A stretch of DNA of 64,000 bases, from assembly GCF_949628215.1 (NCBI RefSeq), contig NC_134311.1:18786582-18850581 (forward strand), read 5' to 3'. The notes beneath the pieces were generated by a model that was not told the origin of the DNA, made no database searches, and was given only the letters and a program-made list of their open reading frames with translations. The translations under genes were made by a program, and so were the position numbers. Shown piece by piece: positions 11,109 through 39,590 of the stretch. Numbering within the stretch: the stretch's first letter is position 1; each line of letters begins with the position of its first letter. The stretch is from Phalacrocorax aristotelis. Lineage: Eukaryota > Chordata > Aves > Suliformes > Phalacrocoracidae.

Positions 11109-14100
11109 TTTTAACCCTGGTAGGGAAATAATGAAAGACCATGATTTTCTGGTATTTTAACCCACATCATTGCAAAACAAATGTTCTTGGCAGCTTAAAT
11201 ACAGAAATCAAAATATGGTTTCTGATTAGCTGAGGGCCATTTCTAAGCCAAGCAAATCACTTAATCTTTGCATACCCAGCACACTCTGAAATACCAGTGT
11301 CTTAACCCAGTTTCAGAAAAGCCCCAAAACAACCAGCTATCATGCTGAGGAATGACAAGCTTCTCACAGTAATGAGGAAATTTGTGATTCGAGGAACTCA
11401 TAGCAAGAGTTGTGCAAAGTATGCTTCAGATTTACTACTTCCTGTCGGAACAACACAGCATGGAATAACACAGTCTAAGTACCAGTGAGGGTTAGCCTTT
11501 CTGTGAACTTTTTGTATGTATTGTTCAGACAGAAGGTGGCAGTGAACAGCCAGAAGAGTAAATGGTACTATCAGCATGCAAGCTGGAGTACTTAGACAAA
11601 TACTGGCTGACATAAATCTAACAACTACGGAGGCTGGAAATGCATGGATTAATACACCAGAGCTGGTTTTAAAAAACACAGAATAAAGAGATTCATGTGG
11701 GGTTGTTTTTTGTTTTGTTTTGTTTTTACACAAAACATGCTAAATGACACTGGGACAACTTTTGCAATAAAGAAAACATTAGGAGAAACACAACCATCAC
11801 AACAGGAATGTTTCTTCTGTTCTCACATGCTTTCTTTTGCATTGTCGTTGGTTTTTCCCTTAATCACAGTAGTTTTGATAGACTGTCCAACTGCCAGATT
11901 CATGCTCCAATCAATGAACCCAACAGATCTGGAGATTTAGGATGATATTGTTCCGTAGTGAATATGTCTGTCTATGCTTCATGTGCCCTAACTTCAGCCT
12001 TACGTGTTAGCTTAGACTACATCTGGCTCCTTTCCCTGTTCTCCTCATCCAGCAGTTCTGTTATCCTTTTGTTCCTTTATAGAATATTCAAAAACATGCT
12101 TTCAGTCTACCCTATATCATGCACTCTGCCCCACCTCCCATTTGCAATAGCATAATCTTATCTTCTGCAGCATTCCCAGTGTAATACCCATCATCTAAAA
12201 GCCTGGTACTGGGTCCTCCCTCTCCTCTGCAATACTGCCCGTGTCCTGCACCCTGGCTTCACCACCTACTTTGCTGGTGGTTTTGAATTCCTCATCCTCA
12301 CTTTCAAGGCCCTTCCTTATTCTGCAGCCAGTGACCTGTTTCTGCCTTCCTACAGATTCCCTTGCACAGCTATGGTGCTTGTCAGACGTTGCAGGGAGTC
12401 CTTCAGCATTAAACTAGCAGGGAAAAATAAATCAGTAACACAGCTAAACAAAAAATACGGAAAAGAAATCAGCAGGCGAGACAGGGTCACAGCAGCCAGT
12501 GCTGGTTAAGTCTGCTTTGGAAAAGCAATGCTTGACTCACCGTTTTTAGATTTCCTACCTTGTGCTCCATCCCTGACTTTTTTCTTATTGCTGTAAGTTT
12601 CTGTCTCCTTTGCTGTCACTCCATAATCCTATATACCCTCTCCTTCAGCTAAGATCCTCGCATTGTTTTTGAAACCTTCAGAGATTTAGTACCATAGCGA
12701 AGCTTAGGAGGACCGCACCATGTCATGAAACATCACCATAACCTTACTCTGCTACTTGTTCTGTCATAAACCAAGAGGATAAACCACCGGTCTTTCATAA
12801 CCAAGATCATAAATCACTGACCACATCTGGGTCAAACTATGAGGAGAATGAATGCCTTTTTATGGGGCAAACAGATACCCCTCATTTCTCAAACACATAA
12901 TTGTGAGCATGTACAGTCATGAGTACAGTCACATATGAGTTAGAAAGAGGTTTATATTCTGGGGTTATAGAAGTATCCTGCATACTTTTGGCAACAAATG
13001 TGTTAAAATATAAAAATACCAGCAAATGTGGTAAAAAATATAGTTAGAAGAGACACAACACAAAGAAGAGGTATGCGCTGCACTTTTTAGACACTTTTCA
13101 AACACAGCAGCCACATAGGACTGAGAGGTTTGTGTCATCGTAAGTCAGTCTGCAACACAGGCCTATGAGTGAGTAGCCTCTTAAAATCCACAAAAGACAG
13201 GAGACAATAAGTGCTCAGTAATAGTTTAGTGATTAAAGAAGAGCCTGAGGAGCAAGAGAGGTGGTATTTACCTCTGCTCCTCCTCAGCCGCCCATTTTTA
13301 AGCTCGCCTGCTGTCATTTCATTACCTCTATGAGATGCCCCTGAATAAGCACTCTGCCACTGCTAATGAGGTTTGGGACCCTTGTAAGGATAGTGCCCGG
13401 GAAGTGTGAAACACGATCAGCACCAACTTCCAGCTTTCCAGACTTTAACGTAATGAAAGGATGTGCCTCCCCCTAAAGTTCAGAGACCTCGCTTGCACCG
13501 TTTGTTCCCTTTTCCTGCAACCTGATTTCAAGGTGGGGGTTAAACAGAGCCGTAACGCCAGGGAACAGAAGCATGCTGGGTAAGGCACGCATTAAACAAT
13601 TTGTTCTTCCCTAGAGATGAGTAGCCGGATGAAACACTGCTATTTTTATCCTTTGGCTTTTGGAGTTAATGTTTTATATAACAATTGCACTAATCAACAT
13701 AGGCTTTTGCAGAATAAAGTGTATTTAACTACCAGCTCAGAAGTAGTGTTCCCAGATGTGCTGGAATATAAAAGACATTCAGAAGAAGAGGTTCGCGTTT
13801 TACACAGCTGGCTAGCAAACCCAAGGGCTGCTCTGCGCAGGAGGGGTTGCTGCCGTGCGTCCTCCGGCGGGCTTTAGCTTGACCAACAGCGACACCAGGA
13901 GGAACACGACGACCGAAAAAACAGGCTCCGGTCCGGCTCACTGCGCAAGGCCCCTGAAAGCAGAAGAGTTTCCCTGTGCTCTGGAGGAACGCAGTGAGCT
14001 GCGTGGAAAATCAGTGCTAATAATTTAGCAGAAGGAAGACAGGCTCTGAACAAGTATGTAACTTGGTACCAGGTACCTGCAGGCAACCACGTTCAAAATG

Positions 14101-17100
14101 CAAGGTTAGACGAGATGCTTTGCACTGCGAGAAGCGCTTGAGCGGCAGCAGAAATTTGCGAACAGCTGAATGCAATTAATCCATTAGTTTTCAAACACTA
14201 GGCATGTCGCAAATGACAGTATGTTTTGCTGAACAAGGAGTACACATTTCAGAATACTGAACACAAGACATTAAAAAAGTCCTTGCCAGCCCACTGCTTT
14301 TACTCAAGAATTTAATTCTAAGGGATTAAGTCATTTTACCTTAAATTTTTTTGCCCTCTTCCACATAGGAAAGTAAGAGCATACATTTGTGCAATACACT
14401 GGTGCAGCACCAGCGTGGCACATGATTCAGAAGACAATCCGGGCGAAGAGCTCTCTTGTAATTTACGTGTTCTGTTTTCACAGAGCTCCAGTTGAGATGA
14501 ATGCAGAGACTTGAACAGATTAGTACAGACTAACCAGTCTTGAATGCAGCAACTATGTAAACAATACCTCATACAGAAACAGAGGCAGCTGCCACAAATG
14601 AAGAGTTCTGGCCGCCTCGCAGTTTTGAACCCATCCAGAAACAAGACACAGAACCGAGTGAAGGAAATACCATGAGGAAACGATGTGATATAATATGAAT
14701 GGGTTGGCCTGTTAGTACTGAAAGATAGCAGCGAGCACTTTCCCGGTTGTTTTAAATTCAGCACTGCAGGGCAGCTATTTGCAAAAACCCAAGCTGAGAC
14801 CTGTTACTGGCGACCACTGTTCCTGGTTCCTGAAAACAGTTCCTGCACCAATGGAAACCGTGATAGGATGCAAAAGAATAGAAGATTAGCAGCCAGCAGC
14901 TCACAGCCTGCCTGCAGATCTGATTTTTCACCATTCATTACAAAAGCCATTGCTCTGTTTGCTTATAAGTAAATATTACATTAGCAGATTTTGTATTTTT
15001 CTTCAGTTAAAAATAACATGGCAAAAAGGAAGTTACTCGTAAGACTGTTCCCATCAAGGCCATTTCACAGCAAGCAATCCTATGCTAACAGATGAATTAT
15101 TGATCACGTGTCATTTAACACTCGTTATTCGCTGGTGTTAACAAACTCAGTGGTAATGAAGTCTATGCAACAGCGGAAGCGCCTGATAGAATTTCTGTTA
15201 AAACTGCAAGTTCCATTATGTTGCACATACCAGCAGCTCCAAGACACATTTTATGAATTCTCAAATTGCTTTCCTTGGGTGAGATAACCCAATGACAGCT
15301 AATGCGGTTTACAGTCTCCTGAGTGGGCTTTCCAAATTAAAGCAGAAATTGAGAAACAGGATGCTTACAGTAGCTTTAAACCTCCCTAGTTTAATACTGC
15401 ATCATAATCATAATGGTTTATAGGCACCTAAATCCTTGCCAAAACCTACTACAATCTGCAGCTGTCTTTAAAAGGCACTATCCCCAGAGCCACTTCACTG
15501 GAAGTCTTTCAGCTAGTCAGTTCAGGTAGGATTCTTCAACACAGGTAACTAAATAAATAGAATGGTGGAGAGAAGCAAGTTGCAAATATCATCTAAGAAA
15601 TTCAAAGCTGGCTGGGAAGCAGATGAAGCATTATGATTACCTGCTGCAACGCCATACTAGCAGTCCAATGACAATGCAGGTAATACAATCTTTGGAACAG
15701 AAATTCACATATTCAGCAAAAGTCAGGATGAATTTGTAGTCTACTTACAGAGGGAGCCCGTTATTTGTCTACATAAAATGGATCTAATGCGCAAGTATTT
15801 CGAGCCAAGTCCTCTGCAAGACTACTCAAATGTTTGTGTTGAAGAAGGGATTGTTATGTATCAAAATGTCAAGTTAACCTTTTAAAAATGGATTAGTGTG
15901 TTTGCTATACAGTCACCCTCTCAATTACACTCCTACAATTTTTTCCATTCATGCTCATTTTCAGATAATGATTTGAAGACCAGTCAAACATCAGACTCAC
16001 CATCCCAATTTTAGTTCTGTTCTGTTTCATGGCCTGAGTTGACATACCTAAAGCCAGATGGCAGAGTTAACCTTATTCCTAAAAATTAAGCCACTGGACT
16101 TGTGAAATTATTTTATCCGGAAAGAATAAAAAGGCCTTTATTTTCTGGAACAACAGATGTGACATAATGAGGCTACCCAAAAACTATTAATAAGCAACAG
16201 TGTTCTTCAGCTTAGTCTTCATTGTTGAGATAGTTTCATAGTGACATTCAGTGCCACAGAACAGCATTAAAGAATATAGCTTCAATAACTTGTGCTATTT
16301 TCAGAATAATTGTATTTAGAAGCTGGATTGTTTCTTTGCCTTCAACCTGCTAAGTATTTATCTGTCTGCTTAGGGGATTTCAGTTCCTTCTGTGTGCAAA
16401 TACAGAACATTCATTCATGAAATCTGTCCTAGTTAAACGACCACAAAGAATTACAGGAGGGAGCTCACCTGGCTGTAAGAGACTCTGTAGAAAGGAAAAA
16501 TTTTGCCGCCTACTGTTTGTTTTGTAGGAAGTGACACCCAAAATACTTTCTGTAATAGAGATGTAAAATTCAAAACACTATGTATTTTAAGACCAGATAT
16601 TAAGGTGAACGAGGACCAGATCACATTGCGGTAAGTTGGACCTTTAACACAATTTGGGTGACATTGCTATTGTAAGATCTTAATGTCAAAGTAAATCAAA
16701 AGCCAAATCACAGTCCTAGAATCTGACAAATGAACAGCTCTGCCATGTTCAGAGCTTGTGGAAATTTGGCACATAAGACTGAGAGGAAAAGAAACCTCTT
16801 CCAAAAACGGTATACTAAAAAACCTCAGAAGTTACTCTGTGAAAAACTACAATCAGCCTAGTAGCACCATACCTTTTCTCACCTTGGAGTCTGATTTAAA
16901 GGCTGCTAAATGAGGTGGTGATGTCTGTAGTCTTCAATGGCCATGAGAAACCCTCACCTAAGGTGAAACACACACAAACAATTTGCCTTTGCCTGGCAAA
17001 TCCTTCTGGAATAGTATTCCCCTCTGGCTGCATCTCCAGTTCTTCAGCTGGTTTGGCTGTAGGGTGTCACAAGGGCTGTGGCAACCTGAATTGGCTGTGA

Positions 17101-17334
17101 CTCCTCCTACTGTTAAGAGGAGGTTCCAAGAGACAGCAGCAGCCTTTGGCCCCAGCCCATATCTCCCAACACACAGGGTGAAATTGTTGCTGAAGGAGCG
17201 GCAAGAAAACTAAAGCAGTCCTCTTAACCCAGTGGCACTCCTCCCACCCAGCAGTTCTGTGCGTGAAAACTGACAGTCTGCTGAATGTTCCTGCTCCAAA
17301 ACAACGAACAAAAAGACCCTAGAAGCCCAAGGTA
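11109..17334. other. Intergenic DNA between GRAMD2B and ALDH7A1 (right part)
   Basis: No recognisable gene or transposon. A T-rich stretch with TTTTG units lies at about 11702-11727. A moderately GC-rich patch lies at about 13780-13990, with no coding match. Short open frames on both strands look like chance. Confidence 0.45.
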
Positions 17335-17782
17335 TGTCACAAAATGTACCTTTATTTATGATTGAAAAATAGCCCTATACGACCCACCCCCCATAGCACC
17401 AGGTATCTGTAGGAAACTCAGCACGTCGGTTTGAAGCAAAGACCTTGTAGCTGGAAATACCTGTGAATGGTGGGGAGGCAGGGGATACAGTGTTGATACT
17501 GAAATATAGTGAAAAGGCAACAGAAGATAATCCAGGCCACCCGAATCCAAGTTTGTTAGTTTCAGTCACCCTCCCTTCTTCCCAAAGACGTCTCATTTGA
17601 AGACTGAAGTAGTAATTTCATACATTGAAAGTGAAGCAATTTTAGAGTAGATTATTTTTGACAGAATTAGTATCCTTGCTGAAGCTAAGTTTCAGATAAT
17701 TAATCTTCTTCATGAGGAGGCTTAGAAGGTGCTTGGTTCTGAAATGATAGGCAAGTTCATGGCACAGCCGTTCATAAGGCTG
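17335..17782 (-). other. ALDH7A1: ALDH7A1 3' UTR
   Basis: Sequence following the ALDH7A1 TAA on the minus strand, about 450 nt, ending shortly after an AATAAA at 17356-17351. The exact cleavage site near 17335 is inferred from the usual 10-25 nt spacing. Confidence 0.7.
17351..17356 (-). terminator. Poly(A) signal AATAAA, ALDH7A1
   Basis: The plus strand reads TTTATT at this position, giving AATAAA on the minus strand about 430 nt past the stop codon. It is the signal expected to end the ALDH7A1 transcript. Confidence 0.75.
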
Positions 17783-33744
<15,962 letters not shown>

Positions 33745-33939
33745 GGCCGGCAAGGGCCGCGTGGGCGTGGGCGGGGCCGGCCGGGCTGGGCGGGGCCGGG
33801 GGCGCGGCGAAGGACACCCGCGCCCCGCCCCCGCCCCGCCTCCCTACCGCCGGCGTCGATTGGTGAGAGCGCGGCGGCGCCCCCCGCCGGGCACCGCCCC
33901 CGCTCTTCCGCCTCCCTGCCCCCGCCCGCCTCCTGCCGC

Positions 33940-34200
33940 CCCCTGCCTGCCTGCCTGGCCCTAGCCCTGTGTGCCTCCTGCCTACCTGCCCCTGCCTGCC
34001 CCTGCCTGCCTGCCTGCCTGCCTGGCCCTAGCCCTGTGTGCCTCCTGCCTGCCTGCCCCTGCCTGCCCCTGCCTGCCTGCCTGGCCCTAGCCCTGTGTGC
34101 CTCCTGCCTGCCTGCCCCTGCCTGCCCCTGCCATCCTCCTGCCTGCCCCTGCCTGCCCATGCCCCTGCCTGGCCCTGCCTGCCTCCTGCCTACCTCTGAT
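33940..34200. repeat. C-rich minisatellite, 59-66 bp units, upstream of ALDH7A1
   Basis: GGCCCTAGCCCTGTGTGCC recurs at 33958, 34024 and 34083, each time followed by TCCTGCCTGCCTGCCCC-type (CCTG)n text. The units are 66 and 59 bp, then decay into irregular CCTGCC runs to about 34,200. One strand is almost purely C/T. The array sits 200-450 bp upstream of the ALDH7A1 start codon, at the edge of the CpG island. Confidence 0.9.
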
Positions 34201-34240
34201 CGTGCCTGCACCTGCCTGGCCCAGGGTGGCAGTAAATAGA

Positions 34241-35590
34241 GTAGAAAGTAGTAAACTTACTTTGCAGTGTGTTAATGCTATTGTGACAATTTGCTTTCCC
34301 CTTTGGATGCAAATTTGGATGTGTTGTGTCCATTAGGGAGAGCACATCTTGGAATCTGTGACATTTAAAACTGGTCATGGAACATTATTCTGCTGAAAGG
34401 ATGAAATTAGGGTTGGTAAAATGTTAATTTCTACCAAAGGTTTCAAACAGATGGGAAAAAATCTGTTTTGGCAATGCTCATGAAAGTCAGTAGGAATGTG
34501 GCCTCATCAAAATTTCGTTATTTCCAGATCAATCCGTGAGCTGAATCAGCTGAGCATACTCACGGGAGCACTTGGCTCCAGCTCAAGGAAAGCAACATGG
34601 TAGTGGAAGGAGGCTGGAAGGGGAGGCAGTTGTAAGCTGGACTGTGGATCCTGTGAAACCGGACTCTTGGGTTCTGGATTCACTTCAGTGCTCTTCAGAT
34701 GTAGCCCCTCCTTGCTCTGTGCTTCATTTCCTCATCTGTAGAAAAAGGTAAAAGCGGCTTCCCTCTTTAAAGGATAATCTGGAGAATGTTAGCTGCTTGT
34801 ATACAGTGAGGATGGAGCTTAAATGTCCATATTCAGGACATCCTAGAACTTTTACATTTATGTGAAGTTAGAGCTGCTTCAGCCTAGTACAGGAATTCAG
34901 ACAAATGGAGTGGGGATGAAAATGGGAAAAGCCCCCAAAAACATGCTTAAAACTTTCCCCCTCTTTCACATGTGTTTGCAGCATGGCATGGCCTTGCCCC
35001 AGAGCAACAGGCTCCTCTGTTGTGTTTACATAATAACTTTCCCAACTTATTTTCAGAAGGAACTGTGGTGATATATTAGGAATACAAAGACTTATGGTGA
35101 CTCTTGCTTTCAAAACACTGAGTTAAAGCTATAGAGGGGAAAACAAACACCACAGTTTTTCTTGACCTGAGATATTTTAAATCAGTGCCCTTCACTTTTT
35201 AGGTGTTGGTTACTCACATTTTAAAGTTTCCTATTTACTCTGTACTGAAAGTGATAGCACTTATGAATCACTTGAATCGTTAGAAATAGAAACATATGGT
35301 TTTATAGTCCATAATGACAGGAAATGGTTTGAGATATTAAAAAAAAAAAACAAAAACCAAAAAAACCCCGACACTGAAAGTAGCTCGTCATGTGGGCAAT
35401 ACAACATGCAATTTAGCGTGCACGCAAACAACAGACTTCACATATTCAGCTCCAAGTGATAGTGTAATGGACAATACTACATTGTCTGACTTCAGTCAGT
35501 AACGATTTAATACATGAAGTGATCAGCAGATCATGAGATCTGGGTCTGGAAAGAAAGTTAGTTTATCAGCAATCTCTGCACTGTGAGAAG
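34241..35590. other. Intergenic DNA upstream of ALDH7A1, no gene seen
   Basis: AT-rich sequence with an A-rich run at about 35339-35367. No exon of the expected neighbour PHAX and no transposon is recognised. Confidence 0.45.
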
Positions 35591-35608
35591 AGTAATCACC
35601 TGAAGTGT

Positions 35609-36358
35609 ATGTATATAAGTGCATGCAGTCTAGGTAGCAAACAGGAGGACCTGGAGCTCTGTGCCCACCCAGAAGGGTATGACACCATAGGAGTAACTGA
35701 AACATGGTGGGACACCTCAAATGACTGCGGGATCGCAATGGACAGTTACAGGCTCTTTCATAAAGACAGGCAGGGTAGAAGAGGTGGAGGAGTTGCACTC
35801 TACATCAAGGAACACCTTGAATATATTGAAGTCAACTATGGTGACTGCGACCGCTCTATCGAATGTCTCTGGGTTAAAGTCAAAGGAGTCATCTGCAAGC
35901 AGGACCTCACAGTGGGCATCTGCTACCGATCTCCTAACCACGATGATGAAGCCGACAAAGCGATATTTGGGGCACTAAAGCAAGCTTCTGGCCAACAGAA
36001 CCCAGTCCTGATGGGTGACTTCAACTACCCAGACACCTGCTGGAAGAACAATACGGCAGCTCGCATGTCATCCACCAAGTTCCTGGAATGCATGGAGGAC
36101 TGTTTCCCGATACAAATGTTAGATGTGCCAACCAGGAATGAGGCGCTGCTGGACTTGCTATTCACAAACCGAGAAAGCCTGCTTTGTAATATCTCGGTTA
36201 GTGATAGCCTTGGCTGCAGCGACCACAATATTGTGGAGTTCGGGATCCTGCTGAGTGTGCTGAAGGTCAGCTCTAAGACAAGGGTTCTGGATTTTAGAAA
36301 AGCAAACTTCACCTCACTCAGAGCTCAGCTGGGAGGGATTCGATGGGAAGACAAATGA
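35609..36358 (+). pseudogene. CR1 ORF2 endonuclease domain (inactive copy)
   Basis: An open stretch of about 250 codons with AP-endonuclease-type motifs: GVTETWWD near residue 28, RRGGGVALYIKEHLE, VGICYRSPNHDDEAD, GDFNYPDTCW, DLLFTNRESL and GCSDHNIVEF (catalytic Asp-His). The N-terminal edge of the domain is missing because of 5' truncation. A frameshift near 36350 disconnects it from the reverse transcriptase. Confidence 0.9.
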
Positions 36359-36404
36359 AGACAAAGGAGCTAGTGAGTGCTGGGAGTCCTTCAAGAACTC
36401 TCTA

Positions 36405-38116
36405 TTGGATGCACAAAGCCAATTTATCCCCTACAAAGGAAAGGGAAGTAAGCAGAGCAAGAGACCCCCATGGCTCAACCATGAACTCTGGGTTTACTCA
36501 AATCCAAAAGGGAAGCATACCAGAGAGGGAGAAGTGGAGGATTATCCATCAAGAACTACAAGGCATTGCCAGAGTGTGCAGAGACGCAGTTAGAAAAACA
36601 AAAGCCCAGCTTGAATTGAAACTGGCTGTAGACGTGAAAAATAACAAGAAAGGTTTCTTCAGATATGTCAGCCATAAGCAGAAACAGAAGGAAAACACAA
36701 GCCCACTGTTAAATGGAAAAGGAGAGTCAATCACCAATGGTGCAGAAAAGGCAGAGGTCCTCAACACTTTTTTCACGTCTGTCTTTACCAACACCATTGG
36801 GTCCCAGGCTTTGGGAACAAAATTACCAATTGATCCAAACACCGACCCACCATCAGTGAAGGAAGAGTTAGTAGTATATGAACTATTACAGGAGCTTGAC
36901 CCCTACAAATCAATAGGCCCTGACACCACCCACCCGAGGGTGTTGAGAGAGCTGGCTGACATCATTGCAAGGCCACTCTCCATAATCTTCGAGAGATCAT
37001 GGAGAACGGGGGATGTCCCAGGGGACCGGAGGAAGGCAAATGTTACCCCTATCTACAAGAAGGGCTCGAGGGAGGATCCAGGCAACTGTAGGCCCATCAG
37101 CCTTACTTCAATCCCTGGGAAAGTTATGGACAGAATCCTCCTGGGGCCATCCAAAGTCAAATGAAGCACGTGACTGGGAAAAGCCAACATGGCTTCACTA
37201 AAGGCAGATCGTGCTTGACAAACCTGGTGACCTTCTATGACACAGTGACTTGCCTGGTTGACATAGGGTGGGCGGTGGACATTGTCTACCTGGACTTCTC
37301 CAAGGCCTTTGATACAGTCCCCGCAGCCTCCTGCTGGAGAAATTAACGCATTATGGCCTAGGCAAGTGGTCTGTGCAGTGGGTGGGGAACTGGCTGACAG
37401 GCCGCACCCAAAGGGTGGTGGTAAATAGCTCTTTTTCAAAGTGGCAACCTGTCACTAGTGGAGTCCCCCAGGGATCAATATTGGGCCCAATGTTATTCAA
37501 CATCTTTATAAGTGATCTGGATAACAGGATCAAGTGTAGCCTGATGAAGTTTGCAGATGACACCAAATTGAGTGGGGAAGTAGACACTCCAGAAGGGAGA
37601 GCTGCTCTGCAGGGAGATCTGGATAGACTGGAAGAGTGGACCAACAAGAACCTTATGAAGTTCAACAAGAAGTGTAAGGTCATGCACCTGAGAAAACATA
37701 ATCCAGGAGTGCAGCACAGACTGGGACCCACCTGGCTGGAGAGCAGCTCTGTGGAAAGGGACCTGGGGGTCCTGGTGGACAGAAAGCTCGACATGAGCGA
37801 ACAGTGTGCTGCTGCGGCCAAGAAGGCCAATGGGATGCTGGGTTGCATCAAAAAGGGCATCACCAGCAGAGACAAAGAAGTCATCATCCTGCTCTACTCA
37901 GCGCTTGCCAGGCCACACCTGGAGTCCTGCGTACAGCTCTGGTCCCCGCTATACAAAAAAGATGTGGACAGGCTGGAAGGGGTCCAGAGAAGGGCCACCA
38001 AGATGATCAAAGGACTGGGAAGCCTGCCATACATGGATAAGCTGGAAGAACTAGGTTTGTTCTGCCTTGAGAAAAGAAGGCTCAGAGGGGATCTCATTAC
38101 CATGTACCAGTACTAA
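36405..38116 (+). pseudogene. CR1 ORF2 reverse transcriptase (frameshifted)
   Basis: Consecutive blocks in different frames. The linker comes first (PPWLNHELW, then RVCRDAVRKTKAQLELKLAV). RT motifs follow: [20 protein letters not shown] near 37045-37104, [14 protein letters not shown] near 37184, [12 protein letters not shown] near 37288, TSGVPQGSILGPMLFNIF near 37454 and the catalytic MKFADDTKLSG near 37545. The thumb ends with [16 protein letters not shown] and stop at 38116. Frameshifts lie near 36590, 37155 and 37325. The FADD catalytic pair is intact. Confidence 0.92.
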
Positions 38117-38439
38117 AGGGGTAGCTACAAAGAAGATGGAGACTCCATTTTCACAAGGACTCACATGGAGAGGACAAGGGGGAATGGACACAAGTTGCTC
38201 TTGGGGAGATTCTAATTGGACATGAGAGGGAAATTTTTCACAGTGAGGACAGTCAACCATTGGAATAATCTCCCCAGGGAAGTGGAGCTGAGTGGAACTC
38301 AGCCACATTGGACACCTTCAAGAGTCGTCTGGACAGGGTGCTGGGCCATCTTGTCTAGACTGTGCTCTTCCCAGAAAGGTTGGACTAGATGATTCCTGAG
38401 GTCCCTTCCAACCTGTATGATTCTGTGATTTGTCACAGC

Positions 38440-39590
38440 ATCATAGAATCACAGAGTGGTAGGGGTTGGAAGGGACCTCTGGAGATCATCTGGTTCTACC
38501 CCCTGCTTAAGCAGGCACACCCAAAGCAGGGGGCACAGGAACACGTCCAGGTGGGTTTTGAATGTCTCCAGGGAAGGAGACTCCACAGCATCCCTGGGCA
38601 GCCTGTGCCACTGCTCTGCCACCCCCACAGGAAAGAAGTTTTTTCTCATATTGAGGTGGAACTTCCTGTGTTCCAGTTTGTGCCCATTGCCCCTTGTCCT
38701 GCCTTTGGGCACCGCTGAAAAGAGCCTAGTCCCATCGTCTGGACACCCACCCTTTAGATATTTATAGGTATTTAGGAGATCCCTCCTCCAGGCTGAACAA
38801 ACCCAAGTCTCTCAGCCTTTCCTCATAAGGGAGATACTCCAGTCCCCTGATCATCCTCGTAGCTCTCCGCTGGACTTGCTGAAGAAGGTCCCTGTCCTTC
38901 TTGAACTGGGGGGCCCAAAACTGGACACAGGACTGCAGATGTGGTCTCACCACAGCAGAGTAGAGGGGGAGGATAGCCTCTCTCGACCTGTTGTCCACAC
39001 TCCTTTTAATGCACCCCAGGATATCGTTGGCCTTCTTGGCCACAAGGGCACAGTGCTGCCTCATGGTCAGCTTGTCCACCAGCACTCCCAGGTCCTTCTC
39101 AACAGAGCTGCCTTCCAGTAGTTCAGCCCCCAGCCTGTACTGGTGCATAGCGTTGTTCCTCCCCAGGTGGAGGACCTTGCACTTGCTCTTGTTGAATTTC
39201 ATCAGGTTCCCCTGGGCCCAGCTCTCCTGCCTGCCCAGGTCTCGTTGGATGGCAGCACAGCCTGCTGGTGTATCAGCCACTCCTCCCAGCTTGGTATTGT
39301 CAGTGAACTTGCTGAGGTTACGCTCTATCCCATCATCCAGGTCATTGGTGAATGTGTTGAACAGGACAGGACCCAGCACAGGCCCCAAGGGAACACTGCT
39401 AGTTATGGGCCTCCAACCAGACTCTGCCCCATTGATCACGACCCTCTGAGTTCTGTTGCTGAGCCAGTTCTCAGTCCACCTCACTGTCCACTCATCCAGC
39501 CCACACTTCCTTAGCTTGCCTGTGAGGATGCTATGGGAGACAGTGTCGAACATCTTACTGAAGTCAAGATAGGCAACATCCACTGCTCTC
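38440..39590 (-). mobile_element. CR1 LINE, 5'-truncated, minus strand (copy C)
   Basis: The 3' end reads CATAGAATCACAGAGTGG on the plus strand at 38442. The minus-strand translation gives the CR1 RT from [18 protein letters not shown] through SKFTDNTKLGG to the thumb (YEERLRDLGLFSLEE). A sharp 5' truncation lies at 39590. From 38788 to 39590 it matches the copy at 53116-53918 with about 10 differences and no indel. The remaining 3' UTR part is clearly less similar. The catalytic motif reads FTDN instead of FADD, so the copy is inactive. Confidence 0.95.

Larger units (their letters stand above)
35597..38431 (+). mobile_element. CR1 LINE, nearly complete ORF2 region, plus strand
   Basis: About 2.8 kb CR1 copy holding most of the endonuclease and all of the reverse transcriptase, then a 3' UTR ending in TATGATTCTGTGATT near 38430. 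It lacks ORF1 and the 5' UTR, so it is 5'-truncated at the start of the endonuclease. Read in order, the coding frame changes at least four times (frames 2, 3, 1, 3, 2), with few other disruptions, so it is inactive but not very old. It abuts the opposite-strand CR1 that starts about 10 bp further on. Confidence 0.95.

Noticed and set aside
38876..39514. Plus-strand open frames opposite the CR1 copies (also 53162-53842, 59960-60847)
   Set aside because: They are antisense shadows of the minus-strand CR1 reverse transcriptase, and the same frames recur at both C and D simply because the DNA is nearly identical.
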